This document shows positions 23,151 to 34,937 of a stretch of 64,000 nt of DNA, one piece after another. The stretch's first letter is position 1. Each line of letters starts with the position of its first letter. Location of the stretch: NCBI GenBank assembly GCA_027627225.1, contig CM051030.1:27211927-27275926 (forward strand). The letters run 5' to 3'. Both the position numbers and the translations under genes were made by a program. Under the pieces are notes generated by a model. The model worked only from the letters and a program-made list of their open reading frames with translations, made no database searches and was not told the origin of the DNA. This DNA comes from Congeria kusceri (lineage: Eukaryota; Mollusca; Bivalvia; Myida; Dreissenidae).

Positions 23151-23452
23151 TGCACTCAAAGCTTGCATGCATTACTAATGAAACAGTCACAAAGCTGCTT
23201 AAATTCACTGTTGTCAAAATTCTAAGAAATTTCACCCTGGCCAATTCGCACGTGAGGCTAAAAGTGTGCAGTGCAACAGGGTTCGACACTAAGGCACGTC
23301 CGAACATCAATATGTGTTAAATTCTCAGAACGGTCTAGAAAACACGACGGTAGCTAGTCCGATTGGTCCCATTGTGAATTAATCAAGCAGTAAACATAAT
23401 TAGTACATTTATACCCGAACGTTTCTTTTAATATGTCATGATAAAATTGAAA

Positions 23453-24692
23453 ATAACTACTTCAAGTTTGGGGACGATTACTACTTACAAAAGATGGGTA
23501 CAGCGATGAGAAGCGCAATGGCTCCAACGTATGCATCGTTATTTATGGGGAAGCTTGAGCAGGACTTCATCAATTCAAGACACGTACAACAATCCATATG
23601 GCTTCGGTTCCTTGACTACATTTTCATGATTTGGGACCATTCCTCAGAAGAATTAAAATCATTTATCAACGAGTTGAACAGTTTTCACCCAAATATTAAA
23701 TTTACACATACCATATCAAAGAACACCATTTCATTCTTGGATGTTACAGTTTCAAAAAATAAATCACTTAGAATTGAAACGGATATTTTTGTGAAAAATA
23801 CCAACAATCATCAGTATCTGGACTACATATCGTGCCATCCAAAACAATGCAAAGATGGAATACCATATAGCCAGGCCAAGCGCTATAGGAGAATAATATC
23901 TAATGATGAGAAGTTCAACTCCTCTCTTAACCAACTACGTGACTTCTTCTTAGAAAGAAACTTCCCGGAATCGGTGATAGACGTTGCCTTTAATAAAGTA
24001 TCACAGTCGTCACAGAATGAAGCTCTGAAGCCTTCTATTACGGAGAAAAAAAAAATTGCCTTTTACGGTGGAATATAATCCGTCATTACCCAATATAGGC
24101 GGTACTATCCACCGATATTGGGACCTCCTTAACATATCAAAGACTGAAGGTGTTTAATATGTACATGACAAATTTAAACCAATCGTGGCTTACAGACTTC
24201 CAAAACATTTGCATAATTATTTAGTTAGTTCGGATTTTAAAATAAACACTGATAACGTTTATTCCACTAATAGCTGTGACAGAAAACGTTGTTCACATTG
24301 TATACGCATATGTACTGGGTCGACATTCACCAGTTATGTAACAGGAGAAACATTTGCATTAAGGCACAATACAAACTGCCAGTATAAAAATGTTATATTT
24401 AATTTCATGTAAAAGGTGTAATATTCAATATGTTGGACAAACTGTGCAACCCGTTTCAAGACGTATGTATAGTCATAAATTTGATATTTCCAATTTTACT
24501 GATCCTGCACTCTCTACTCTTGTAGCTAGTCACTTTAATGAAGGCAACCATAGTATGGCTGATTTTTCATTTATGCCTATTGATGTTGTAAATAGTAACG
24601 TCAATCACTTATGCAAGGAAACATTCTGGATACATAAGTTAAAAACACAAGCTCCAGATGGCCTTAATTCCAAAATACTGTTTACGGCTTAA
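23453..24692 (+). pseudogene. Penelope-like RT plus GIY-YIG endonuclease, disrupted
   Basis: The RT part includes NYFKFGDDYYLQKMGTAMRS, APTYASLFMGKLEQDF and SFLDVTVSKN, as in Penelope-like RTs. The catalytic motif normally reading Y-x-D-D-x-F is FLDYIFMIW here, so the second Asp is Tyr. After EYNPSLPNIGGT-type linker sequence (frameshift in an A-run near 24,050 and a TAA near 24,155), CDRKRCSHC and TGETFALRHNTNCQYKN precede a second frameshift near 24,400. The GIY-YIG domain then reads YLISCKRCNIQYVGQTVQPV with R and H residues downstream and KETFWIHKLKT near its end (24,390-24,692). The domain order RT-EN is diagnostic. No host gene is implied. Confidence 0.9.
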
Positions 24693-24923
24693 AGTGCATG
24701 TAAAATTAAATAATATGTTTAGTACTATTGCGTTTTTTCCTATTTTTGATTTTTTGTATTATATTGCTATAGGAAATATCTGTATTTTATATCCATATAG
24801 TACTAAACTGTCTTGTATGTTGTTAATTCTTTATTAATTTAAACATGTATACTTATTTCTTTACGTTTTTCCGCCAAATAACGTAACGTTATTGCATGAC
24901 GTCACGTTGGTTGTTTAATTGTC

Positions 24924-24966
24924 ATTTTATCCTGATGAAGGCGTAAGCCGAAACGTTGAAAGATAA
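24924..24966 (+). ncRNA. Hammerhead-ribozyme-like core in the Penelope 3' tail
   Basis: CTGATGA (24,932-24,938), a short GGC-GTAA-GCC stem-loop II and GAAAC (24,950-24,954) match the conserved hammerhead core in order and spacing. Upstream TTTATC can pair with downstream GATAAA as a stem I. Stem III is represented only by a self-complementary AACGTT, so a monomer may not fold well. Penelope-like elements are known to carry minimal hammerheads of this kind. Self-cleavage of this copy is unproven. Confidence 0.6.
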
Positions 24967-25039
24967 ATTGAATTGACTGATTTCACGTGTTGTTGTTGAC
25001 TTTTTCCACATTTGTTATGATAAAATTGAAAGTACATCG

Positions 25040-25760
25040 TTATTGATATTTTAACAGCGTTTCCATTACTATTTTTGGACCAGGAATCTGGTGAGACTGG
25101 ATACTCATTTTTGATTAGTGCCCTGCTTGATTATGCAAATTATAAGCCGGCCTTCTAAATGTCGTAATATGTGCAAGGACGGACAAGACCGCGACAGTCC
25201 AAAATGCAAATCGATGCATCTAAACGAGTTGCTGTATGCAATGACTATATTTGAGGTTATATTTATTGTAATACCAGCGTTTAAATATTCAATGAGAATC
25301 AAAAGGATGAACATGTAATAATCTTTTGTAAACAATAGTTTTAAAAAGTGACATTGGGCAGCATGAAATATGGCCATCCTGCTCCGACACCGTTTGCCTT
25401 CATGACTGGTGTACGATATTGTTTACCCATTGTAATATGTATTATCCTAATATTTTAAGTAGTAAATGCATTTGTTAAACCCTAATTATCGCACATTGTT
25501 TGTAGTTTATAATACGTGGTCTAGTAGACATAAGGTCAGGTCTAGTATGGTGTAGCAGTTACTGGTCCGATGGTCTAGTAACAAATAAATTTAATGTCGA
25601 ACATTGAATATAACCATATGCTTATCATTACTGCTGATTATCGAATAAACAAGTAGTATGCTTATTATGAAAAATATAATTAAGCAAAATGATAAAAGAT
25701 TAAATAATACCATATAACAGGTGACATAATAAAAATGAGCTTTACTACAATAGTAATGTT
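25040..25760. other. AT-rich sequence upstream of the first Ig-like exon
   Basis: No gene or repeat is recognised. It may be intron or upstream region of the multi-Ig gene. Confidence 0.35.
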
Positions 25761-25771
25761 TTGTATTTCAG

Positions 25772-26095
25772 CATATTGCAATGCCTGTCCAACAACCGAC
25801 ACAGTATTTGGATGGATTGGGTCATCACCAGTGTTCAACTACACGATTGATGTAACTGTGGATAGAATGGTCAGCCTTCTCACTCCCACTAATTTAACTT
25901 TATTGACGGTGTCATACTTTGGAGGAACTATTTTCAAACCACCCCAGTTTATCAACTGTTCCTTGGCACCAGGAGGAAACATTTCTGCTGGAGTTCTGAA
26001 CATTCAGTTGTATCCCTTGCAAACAGGACAGGAGGGAATATACCAGTATAGATATGGAGCATTTGTACTGAAATGCATTACTGTCTACATTTATG
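25772..26095 (+). CDS. Ig-like exon 1 of the window (divergent), phase 1-1
   Basis: The acceptor TTTTGTATTTCAG precedes 25,772 and the donor TATG|GTAAGG follows 26,095. The 324-bp exon starts and ends in phase 1. It encodes a beta-rich segment with INCSLAPGGNISAG and LYPLQTGQEGIYQYRYGAF, the latter echoing the D/E-x-G-x-Y-x-C signature of Ig domains but with Tyr where the second Cys usually stands. Several N-x-S/T sites (FNYT, TNLT, NCS, GNIS) fit an extracellular protein. Assignment to the same gene as the later exons rests on strand, phase and fold type, not on sequence identity. Confidence 0.55.
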
Positions 26096-26578
26096 GTAAG
26101 GTATTTCTTCCATTTGCAATTTGTTTTAAGAATGATACATGAATTGTAATGCATTCAAACACTGTATAATGTATAGCATGTCATTTATGTTCTATGAAGC
26201 TGTTTATTCTTTATTGCCGATGTTTGGCTAATATTATAACGAAACATGTAATGGTCACACATTGCAAAGACTCGGTTGTACAGTTTAAGATGAAACAGTA
26301 AACAAAGTATACGCTGTTCCCCCATTAATCCTACATCAGCGTAGTACAGGATGTGTGCATTTATCATTATTGTTTGACACCATATGTCAAATTGTATTGA
26401 ATTATATAATTATATATTCATGTACTTTTCCAAATAAGGCCATACCAAGCTGATTCTATGTTTAACGCATCTCTGGCTTAGGTTTTCGGATGCCTGAACA
26501 GAAAAAAAATGACAGTGTTAAAGAAATTAGTTGGGAAGAGTGTAAAATATGCCTATAATGACTCACTTTGTGTAATGT

Positions 26579-27921
26579 TTAGCTCGACTATTCAAAGAAT
26601 AGGTGAGCTTTCCTACTACCGTCGGCGTCCTCGTCTTAATAATTATATTAACGTCTTGTAACTTCAAAACTACTTAAGTTATTCACTTGAAACTTGGAAT
26701 ATACCTTTGTCATCAACTCCAGTGTCAGGGGCAACGTTCCCCATAACTCTGTTTTATATTTTGACATAGTTATGCCCCTTTTTCACTTAGATTTTATGGT
26801 TAAAGTTTATATTCAAAAGTTTTGTAACTTCAAAAGTGCATAAGTTATTCACATGAAACTTGGAACTAACCTTTGTCATTTAATCCAGTATCAAGGGCAA
26901 CATTCCCTATAACTCTGTTTTGTATTTTGACAGAGTTATGCCCCTTTTTCATTTAGATTTTCTGGTTAAAGTTATATTCAAAAGTATCGTAACTTCAATA
27001 CTACAAAAACTGTTCACTTGAAACTTGGAATATACCTTTGTCATCAACTCCAGTATCAGGGTGCACATTCCCCATAACTATATTCTGTATTTTTAGAGGT
27101 ATGCCCCTTTTCACATATATTTTCCGGTTAGAGTTTGTATTAAAAAGTTTTGTAACTTCAAAAGACATAAATTATTCTTTTGAAACTTGGAACAAACCTT
27201 TGTCATCAACTCTAGTATCAGGGGCAACAATACCCATAACTCTGTTTTGTATTTTGACAGAGTTAGTCCCCTTTTTACTTAGATTTGCTGTATAATGTTT
27301 ATATTCAAAAGTTTGGTAACTTCAAAACTACATAAGTTGTTCACTTGAAACTTCTAACTAACCTTTGTCATCAACTCTAGTATTGATCAGGGGCAACAAT
27401 ACTCTATTTTGTATTTTGACAGAGTTATTCTCCCTTTTCAGATAGATTTTCTGGTAACATTTATATTCAGAAGTTTGGTAACTTCAAAACTACATATGTT
27501 ATTCACTTGAAACTTGGAACTTACCTTTTGTCATTAACTCTAGTATCAGGGGCAACATTACCCATAACTCTGTTTTGTATTTTTACAGAGTTATGCCCCT
27601 TTTTCACAGATTTTCTGGTTAAAGTTTATATTCAAAAGTTTTGTAACTTCAAAACTACATAAATTATTCACTTGAAACTTGGCACCAACCGTTGTCATCA
27701 ACTCTAGTATCAAGGGCAACATTACCCATAAGTCTGTTTTGTATTTTGACAGAGTAAGCCCACTTTTAACATAGACTTTGTGGTTAAAGATTTTGTTCCA
27801 AAAATTTAGAAACTATACAAGGCTTCACTTACCATTTTTGTATTTTAACAAATGTATGCCCCTGCCACTATCCAAAATATGTACCAACTGTAATACTTAA
27901 AATAGTCGAGCGCTCTTGTTT
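26579..27921 (+). mobile_element. Satellite-bearing element, family B
   Basis: It starts TTTAGCTCGACTATTCAAAG near 26,578 and ends AAAATAGTCGAGCGCTCTTG TTT near 27,920, so the outer 13 bases are inverted (AGCTCGACTATT / AATAGTCGAGC). Between lie about seven units of roughly 166 bp with TAACTTCAAAACTACATAAG, TCACTTGAAACTTGGAA, CAACTCTAGTATCAGGGGC and GACAGAGTTATGCCCC. Open frames here are by-products of the tandem structure. Confidence 0.8.
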
Positions 27922-27924
27922 AAT

Positions 27925-30900
27925 TTTATGATCTCAGTAAATAAATAACATTGTGGCATGATGCTTAGTTCAAATATATTTGAGTTTCCAATGAACATTG
28001 TTGGTGGGCATCTTGCATTTTGGGAATGAGTATCACTGGAAATTAGTTGACGCTATTACACAATTCTGATTTTGAATCTTACATTTGTCAGTAATTTATC
28101 TACAGCTTTAAAGATCTAAAACACTTTGAACTGGTATGTTTTGTTTGATTACAATTTTGATTTGCCCTTTTTAGAAAATACTATCAAATTTGTACATATT
28201 CAATGTAAAAGAATTATCTTAAAACCTGTTTAAATGATCATGAAGATGTTACTGTATACAAGTACTTTTTGGTGTAAATGTGACTTTTAACTGAACTTCA
28301 ACAAAATATCTTTTATGTGTTTTTACCAATATTTGTAAAAAACAGTCAATTTACTGTTAAAATACTCTGTTAAATTAGGTTCCCAATATAAAGATGATAT
28401 ATTTAATCATTTAATGGTTTTGCATGTAAACATTTGCTTTTGCCAGTACCTCTGCCACATATGAGTTATAAAAAAAAAGATTTTTTTAATATCAACTCAT
28501 AATTTTTTTTATCCTGCCTGTTTGGTATGTTTTTAAAATCATGGGGATGCTAAACATATAATCAAATTTGTATGGCCTAATTATAAATACAACTACAGTC
28601 AGCATTTTTCCGCTATATAAAGTAGGTACCGGAAAACGGTACTATTCCCAACCTGATTCTGGTCATATTTCCCATATTGAAGTTAAAAAATTCCAAATGT
28701 AAGAAACAAATCCAAAAAGACCCTGAAAGATCGACTATGTTTCTGTATTTTACTTTTGTTTTCCCAAGCGTAAACCTCCGCGCACAGCTCAAATTACTGT
28801 TAACGGCTAAGGGAAGTAACCGCTGCAATGTTTGGTTGCGCTGTATCGAGTAAGACTGGGAATGAGCTGAATTGTAACACATTTTCGTGAATGTCATTGG
28901 TAAGACATGGCAATTCATAACACTCCGTTATCTAGCTATGGCTTTTATGGCAAAGCAGAAAGTATATAGATTCACATCCGTCATTAAAGGCAGAAGATAC
29001 TAGTACTTTTGTTTATGTTCTGTCAAGCATTGACACGGACATTGTCAGTGTCACGTCCGAGAGCAAACTGGTGTCTCTGGGGCAAGTTGTGCAGGTTGAT
29101 ACCCATCAGCACGGCATTTAAAATCATAGTCTGACTTGAATGCAAGTTAAAGAATTAATGGAACAAATTGTTCTAGGGTTTATTTATTGAAAGTAAGTGT
29201 TTTTACATCCTTTTAAACAGTTTTGATGAAACTGTATAAATTACCAATTTGGCCAAAAAAGCCGCTAATTTTCCCAATTTGACCGGTACCGGTACCATTC
29301 CTAAAGTGGTGAGAAAAAACGCTGCTACAATTGCATATTGCTTTGGTGTCTGTAAACTTGTACAGGAAACTGATAACACGGTTATAACCACAGATCAGTT
29401 TTGTGTGTAGTGTATTTGTTGACCATTTCATGCATTGCAATTCGGTCAATATACTATGAGCAAACATGTCCAGTTTAATCTGGGATTTGATAAGGGTGTC
29501 CAATAAGGTATTTACCTGTGAATTGAAAGAAACGCTTATGTACATGGATCTTCCTCAACGTTTACATCATGTAGTTATTTCTGACGTATTAAATTGAAAT
29601 ATTCGCGATATGTAATTGCAATTTTTTCGATCGGAATGTTTACCCATTTATGAAGGTTTTTGATAATTTTTTACTTACTATTTAAGCACTCATTCTCCAA
29701 TATTTATAATAAATAAGTTTGCTGATAAATGGTGGTTAATTAAATAGCATTTGTGGTGAACAATCTCGCCTATCACCTTAAATTCATGTTTCCAATGTAT
29801 TTAAGATTTTTTAATTTCAGATTTGGGAATTTAATCCAATTTAATTCCAATGGGGAAAAGTAAACCATAGTTAGCATGGGAAATGGGTCATTTTACTGGA
29901 CCCAGTTAAATAAGGGAAATAATCACTGTCTATCAACTCCAAAGCCAATTGTAATTGATTACCACCACACTGATTATTCAATTAGGCTGACCGTATACCT
30001 GATTGCTCAACCTTAGAAATGCAGAGCATTGTTTTTTACACCTAATACAGACTCCAAAATATCGCAATAATAAGGGAATATTTGCGACTGGGCCGTGAAA
30101 ACACCATCGTTATACCCGAAACTTTGTTACATACGATATCGTTAAAACCAATGTTTTATCAATTGAAATATATAGGGATTAGGTCGGGACCTTGGACTCA
30201 GCATCGTTATATGCACGATATCGCTATAAGGGATTTCGTGACAAGTTGAGTTTACTGTATATCGATCGCGCTGCCCATCTTGAAAACTTTACGCGTCTAA
30301 ATGTCTAAATGTCGCTTGTTCTCACGTAATAGTCATGTCGGTAGACGGTTAAAGTCATATTCTGCGAAGTATTTGACAGATACGTAAGGCTGAATCAACA
30401 GTTTTTTTTACATTGTATGGTAAAGGATCCAAACAGGTTTCATTTCGAAAACAAGAATAGCTTATTCATTAGAAAAGTAGTTCGACAACACTACTGGCGG
30501 TGATTTGAACTAACTTGGTAAAATAATTTCATAACTTTTAAGTTATTAGGTTGCTCGGTTATTAGGGTGAGTAAAGGGCATGCTACAGAAAACAAATAGC
30601 TCACCAACTCCATGGAGAACACTTGTTAGTGTTGGACATGTAATGTTTCACCAACGACATTGGTTTAACTAGAGAACGATCGTGGAGCCTAAGATTAACA
30701 TTGGAAACTAAAGATACCGTGTGAAATCTAAATATCCCCGCTAAAGGTTCTAAATAATTAAACGCTATTAATACCATTCGAACAAGCGTATAATGTATAA
30801 TTAAATCCGGCCGTACCTTTCTGCCAAAAAAGTGCAAATGCATGTTTATAAATATGAACAAATATTAAAAATGTACTATACAATCATAAAGGTCGTATGG

Positions 30901-31000
30901 AATTTTATAGGAGACTGGACACAGTGCACATTTCATACACATACAGTTTGAAATCATACAATTGATACGGAACATAAAAAAAAATCTGTTCGTAATTCTT
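27925..31000. other. Long AT-rich presumed intron sequence
   Basis: No exon was recognised. Two GGTACCGG-rich patches (28,620-28,650 and 29,280-29,300) and minus-strand open stretches of about 100 codons at 28,613-28,918 and 29,213-29,545 have no recognisable domain. They may be worn mobile DNA. Confidence 0.4.
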
Positions 31001-31004
31001 GTTA

Positions 31005-32234
31005 CCTTTTTAGCTTACCTGATGGTGAGCTTTTGTGATCGCCCGTTGTCTGTCGTGCGTGCGTGTGTGCGTGCGTGCGTTAGTGCGTGCGTGCGTCGTC
31101 AATTTTTCATTTAAACAACATCTCCTCCTAAACCGATTGGCAGATTTTCACCAAACTTCACAGGAATGATCCTTGGGTGAACCTCTTTCAAAGTTGTTCA
31201 AATCTTTCCGGTCCGCTGCATATGTAGGTCACCAGAGCTAAAAATAGATTTTAAAAGTGTAAACTTTAAAAATCTTCTTCTCTGAAACCGCAGGGCCCAG
31301 AGGTTTCATATTTAGTATGTAACACCCTATAGTGGTCCTCTACAAAGATTGTTCAAATTATGCGACTGGGGTCAAAACGGGGCCATGCCCTGAGGATCAC
31401 ATGGTTTATATAGAATATATAGCAAAATGACTTTTAAAATCTCCTCTGGAACCACAAAGCCCAGAGGTTTCATGTTTGGTATGTAACATCCTGTAATGGT
31501 CCTCTACTAAGATTGTTCAAATTATGCCCCTGGGGTCAAAACTGGCCATGCCCCTGGGTCACATGGTTTATATAAACTTAAATAGCAAAATGTCTTTTAA
31601 AATCTTCTCCTCTGAAACCATAGGCCCAGAGGTTTCATATTTGGTTTGTAACATCCTATAGTGGTCCTCTACAAATATTGTTCGATTTATGCCCCTGGGG
31701 TCAAAACTGGCCACGCCACGGGGATCATATTATGTATATAGACTTGAATAGCAAAATGACTTTAAAAATCTTCTCCTCAGAAACCGAAAGATCTAGAGGT
31801 TTCATATTTGGTATGTAACATTGTATATTGGTCCTCTACAAAGATTATTCAAAGTATGCCCCTGGGGTCAAAACTGCTCACGCCCGGGGGTCACATGGTT
31901 TATATAGACTTAAATAGCAAAATCTTCTCGTTTGAAACGGCAAGGCCTGCAGCTTTCCTATATTTGGTACGTAACATTGCATAGTGGTCCTCTTCAAAGA
32001 TTGTTCAAATTATTCCCCTGGGGTCAAATCTGGCCACCCCTGAGGGGTCACATGGTTTATATAGACTTAAATAGCAAAAAGACTTTAAAAATCTTTACCT
32101 GAAACCGCAAGGCCTAAGTTTTGTTCAAGGTTGTTCAACTTATGCCCCTGGGATAAAAATAAGCCACGCCTCGGGGATGCAAATTCCAATTGGGTTACAA
32201 GGTCTCAGGTGAGCGTCCTAGGGCTCTCTTGTTT
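31005..32234 (+). mobile_element. Satellite-bearing element, family A, copy 2 (most complete)
   Basis: It starts TTTTTAGCTTACCTGATGGT then a (GTGCGTGC)n run (31,050-31,100). About six units of roughly 165 bp follow, each with CCAGAGGTTTCATATTTGG, GGTCCTCTACAAAGATTGTT, TATGCCCCTGGGGTCAAA and TCACATGGTTTATATAGACT. The end is CAGGTGAGCGTCCTAGGGCT then CTCTTGTTT. No coding capacity. Confidence 0.85.
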
Positions 32235-32349
32235 ATTTCTGTTTCAGATAAGTTGCATGCATTTCTGCTTGTCTGATGTGATTGTCTGTTATCATGGCTG
32301 TTAAACATATACATGTAAATAATGTATGCGTTTGAATTCTTCCAGACAT

Positions 32350-33370
32350 TGTCAACAATTTTTTTTTCACTTTCTTTCCGACATATTTTCGTAGAAATTT
32401 GCACAAACATTCATCAATGATCACAAAACTAAAACAGTCTTTAAAAAATAGGGATCACCGTCCTTGTTTTGGAAAAATTAGGGTTTGAATACGGTACATG
32501 TCGAAGCTCTTTGTTGAGTTTGTGTTATAAGCAATGTGGATTATATAAAAAGTTCACATGTAAACTAGGATGGAGATTTTTAAATGAATCTTTTTTTTTA
32601 TGTTTCGTTTGGCAATACAAGTGCAGTTTAATGATAAAACGCGCTTTATCTATGGTTACCATTTAAAAAATGACTTTTAATGGACGCTTAACCGGGCTAA
32701 TTAGTACTTATGCATTTAATAAGACAGTGAAAACATCAATAAATAAAAAAATATACGACTAAATTTTGTTGCATATACATGTGTCATTGTATACTGAAAC
32801 TAAAACAGTCTTAAAAAAATGGGGTCATTGGCCTTGTTCCAGAAGTATTTGGGTTTGAATGCTATACCTGTTTTAGCCGTTTTTCAGTCTGGATTGTTAT
32901 CAATGTTTTACGAACATACCGTTCTTTCAAACACTTGTGGTTCATTTGACCGGTTTTATTTGAACGTGTTTAATGGTGTTTTATTTAGCCCTATACACGT
33001 GTATCTTAATAATAAAAACGCTCTTCCAACATTTACTGTTCAAATGATGAATTTGACTGGACATTTAAGTAGGTCAAATGGGTACTAAATTATACAATGC
33101 TTTCTGAATTTTTTTTTAAATAAAATGTATCCTTTATTTTGTTCCAAGCGACATATTTTCTTAAAATTTCGCACATACATACATGCATGTATACTTACAC
33201 CAAGACATTAATTAAAAGTATGGGTCACTGAACAAGTATGGGAAATATTGGACTTTAAATATTGTACCTGTGTAGCATTTATCATGTTTCCTTTTAACAT
33301 TTTTACGTTAACAACGTATCGATTGCCAAAATAGAATGGAGACATTGAATGGATCTTTATTGAACTGATT
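32350..33370. repeat. Three degenerate copies of a roughly 370-400-bp unit
   Basis: The pattern AAAACAGTCTT(T)AAAAAAT GGG-TCA, GGGTTTGAAT...ACC/ACATG recurs near 32,430, 32,802 and 33,203. It is preceded by CGACATATTTTCTTAAAATT -like sequence in at least two copies and followed by ATGGAGA..TTGAATGGATCTTT in two. Open frames within are not convincing genes. Confidence 0.5.
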
Positions 33371-34930
33371 TATTAAGAAATACATTGTATAACTTTTCAA
33401 AAGATAGGTTGAAATTATCTGTAGATTTTTAATTGGTTTCAGATGTTTTGACAGTATGTATGGATATTGTGATTAATGACACACTCAATGAACTCTAACC
33501 ATTGACTGGAACTTAAAGAATTACAAAGGTACACAGTTATCGATTGAAATTACTATATTGTAGCCTGTATACAATAAAGAAAAAAAAAGAAGCAAAAATG
33601 AAAAAAATGAAGCAAACTTCATTATTCGTTTATTATACTTCCCTACTTTTTACATAATAAACAAATAAACATTAGTAAAGTGCTAATTAAAAAAAAATAT
33701 TTTCATACTGTTCTATATGTTTCCAACGCAATAACAGACGTTTAGTGGTATAACAATATACTGGTACATACCAGTGCATTGCGGTATCAGACCTTGCGGT
33801 CATATATCGCGATATGTAAATTGTATACCGGTATTTAGAGATATGTACTGTACACCAACAAGTCACTTTTTCAGTCTCCTCATTTTACGCTTGCCTTGCA
33901 TTCTTAGTTCCGCGACCTTAATACATACCTCTGAACATATGAAAGAACAAATTAAAAAATATGTGTTCGAATAAAAAAAAAGAAGAAATACAATGAATTC
34001 CAGGCAGTACGAACCTGGCAGACAATCTCACATGTGAGACAAAATATAATGGTATTTGACAAAATTTATCATAAACATTATACATATTATTATTTAATGT
34101 TAGTTAGACTTTTGCTTGATACTTAGAGGAATTATTACTGCAACCATCAGCTGTATGCATTATGTTATGCCAAATAAATAAATATCTATAAATTAGCTAA
34201 CAATCATGTTTTCAATATGTGGTGTATGCTTTACAAATCTGTGTCTGGCAGTTGATGTTGAAGTTCACAGAGTTTGTGATTCAACAGAAAAATGTGATGA
34301 ATGTTGATATAAATGTTTAAAATTGTCTTTGAAAACAGTACCAGTAATTTATATTTAAGTAAGAAATCAGTTTAAAGAGATTTAATTGAGATATATCGTA
34401 TTGGATAAATTTAACAACATACAATAACATTTCCCTGTTTGACAGCCACAATGAGTAAACAAACAACGATTTTATTTTCATAAAATAAACAACAGTTTTA
34501 TTTTCACAAAATATCAAACTTACTTTATCAAGCTTGGACAAGCTGAAGTTTAACACACTGTTGTTTTCCTTCATCTCTGCTGAAGTTATACTGCCAAATC
34601 AAATGTTCTTTCATAATCTGCATACCTGTGTAAAGAAAGAGATACATGTATTAAGTATAAAACTGCTATTAGCTATTTACAAATGAGCATTAAAGGGACC
34701 TGTTCACAGATTGGCAAATTGACAATTTTCAAAGAAAATTCATAGATCACAAAAAGAAAAATACATTATATATAAACAAGCAAAGTAGCACCACTGATAA
34801 AGAAATATATTGGAAAAATAGTGTTGCTGATGAAAAAACATCATTTTGAAATGAATACATTTATAAAGCGTGTGTAACGCCTTTCGTCAGTATTTTGGAA
34901 ATCACGTGTATCACTAACTTTAAAAATTCA
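33371..34930. other. AT-rich presumed intron sequence
   Basis: No exon was recognised. A locally self-complementary patch with ATATATCGCGATATGT and GTATACCGGTAT lies at 33,740-33,860. Minus-strand open reading at 34,317-34,574 has no recognisable domain. Confidence 0.35.
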
Positions 34931-34937
34931 TCTCAAC

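Larger units (their letters stand above)
23453..25016 (+). mobile_element. 5'-truncated Penelope-like element with 15-bp target site duplication
   Basis: ATGATAAAATTGAAA occurs at 23,438-23,452 and again at 25,017-25,031, exactly flanking a Penelope-like RT/GIY-YIG open region and its 3' tail. The left junction falls inside RT coding sequence, as expected for 5' truncation at insertion. The 3' tail holds a hammerhead-like core. The copy contains several frameshifts and is inactive. Confidence 0.88.

Noticed and set aside
24185..24692. Independent GIY-YIG nuclease gene
   Set aside because: It is the C-terminal part of the Penelope-like element and lies within the same target duplication.
26579..27921. 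CRISPR-like array of regular repeats
   Set aside because: Units of 166 bp are contiguous without unique spacers, and the context is eukaryotic.
28613..29545. Two minus-strand ORFs of about 100 codons near GGTACCGG patches
   Set aside because: A short GKISGFFGQIGN stretch looked repeat-derived, but no domain or splice context could be supported.
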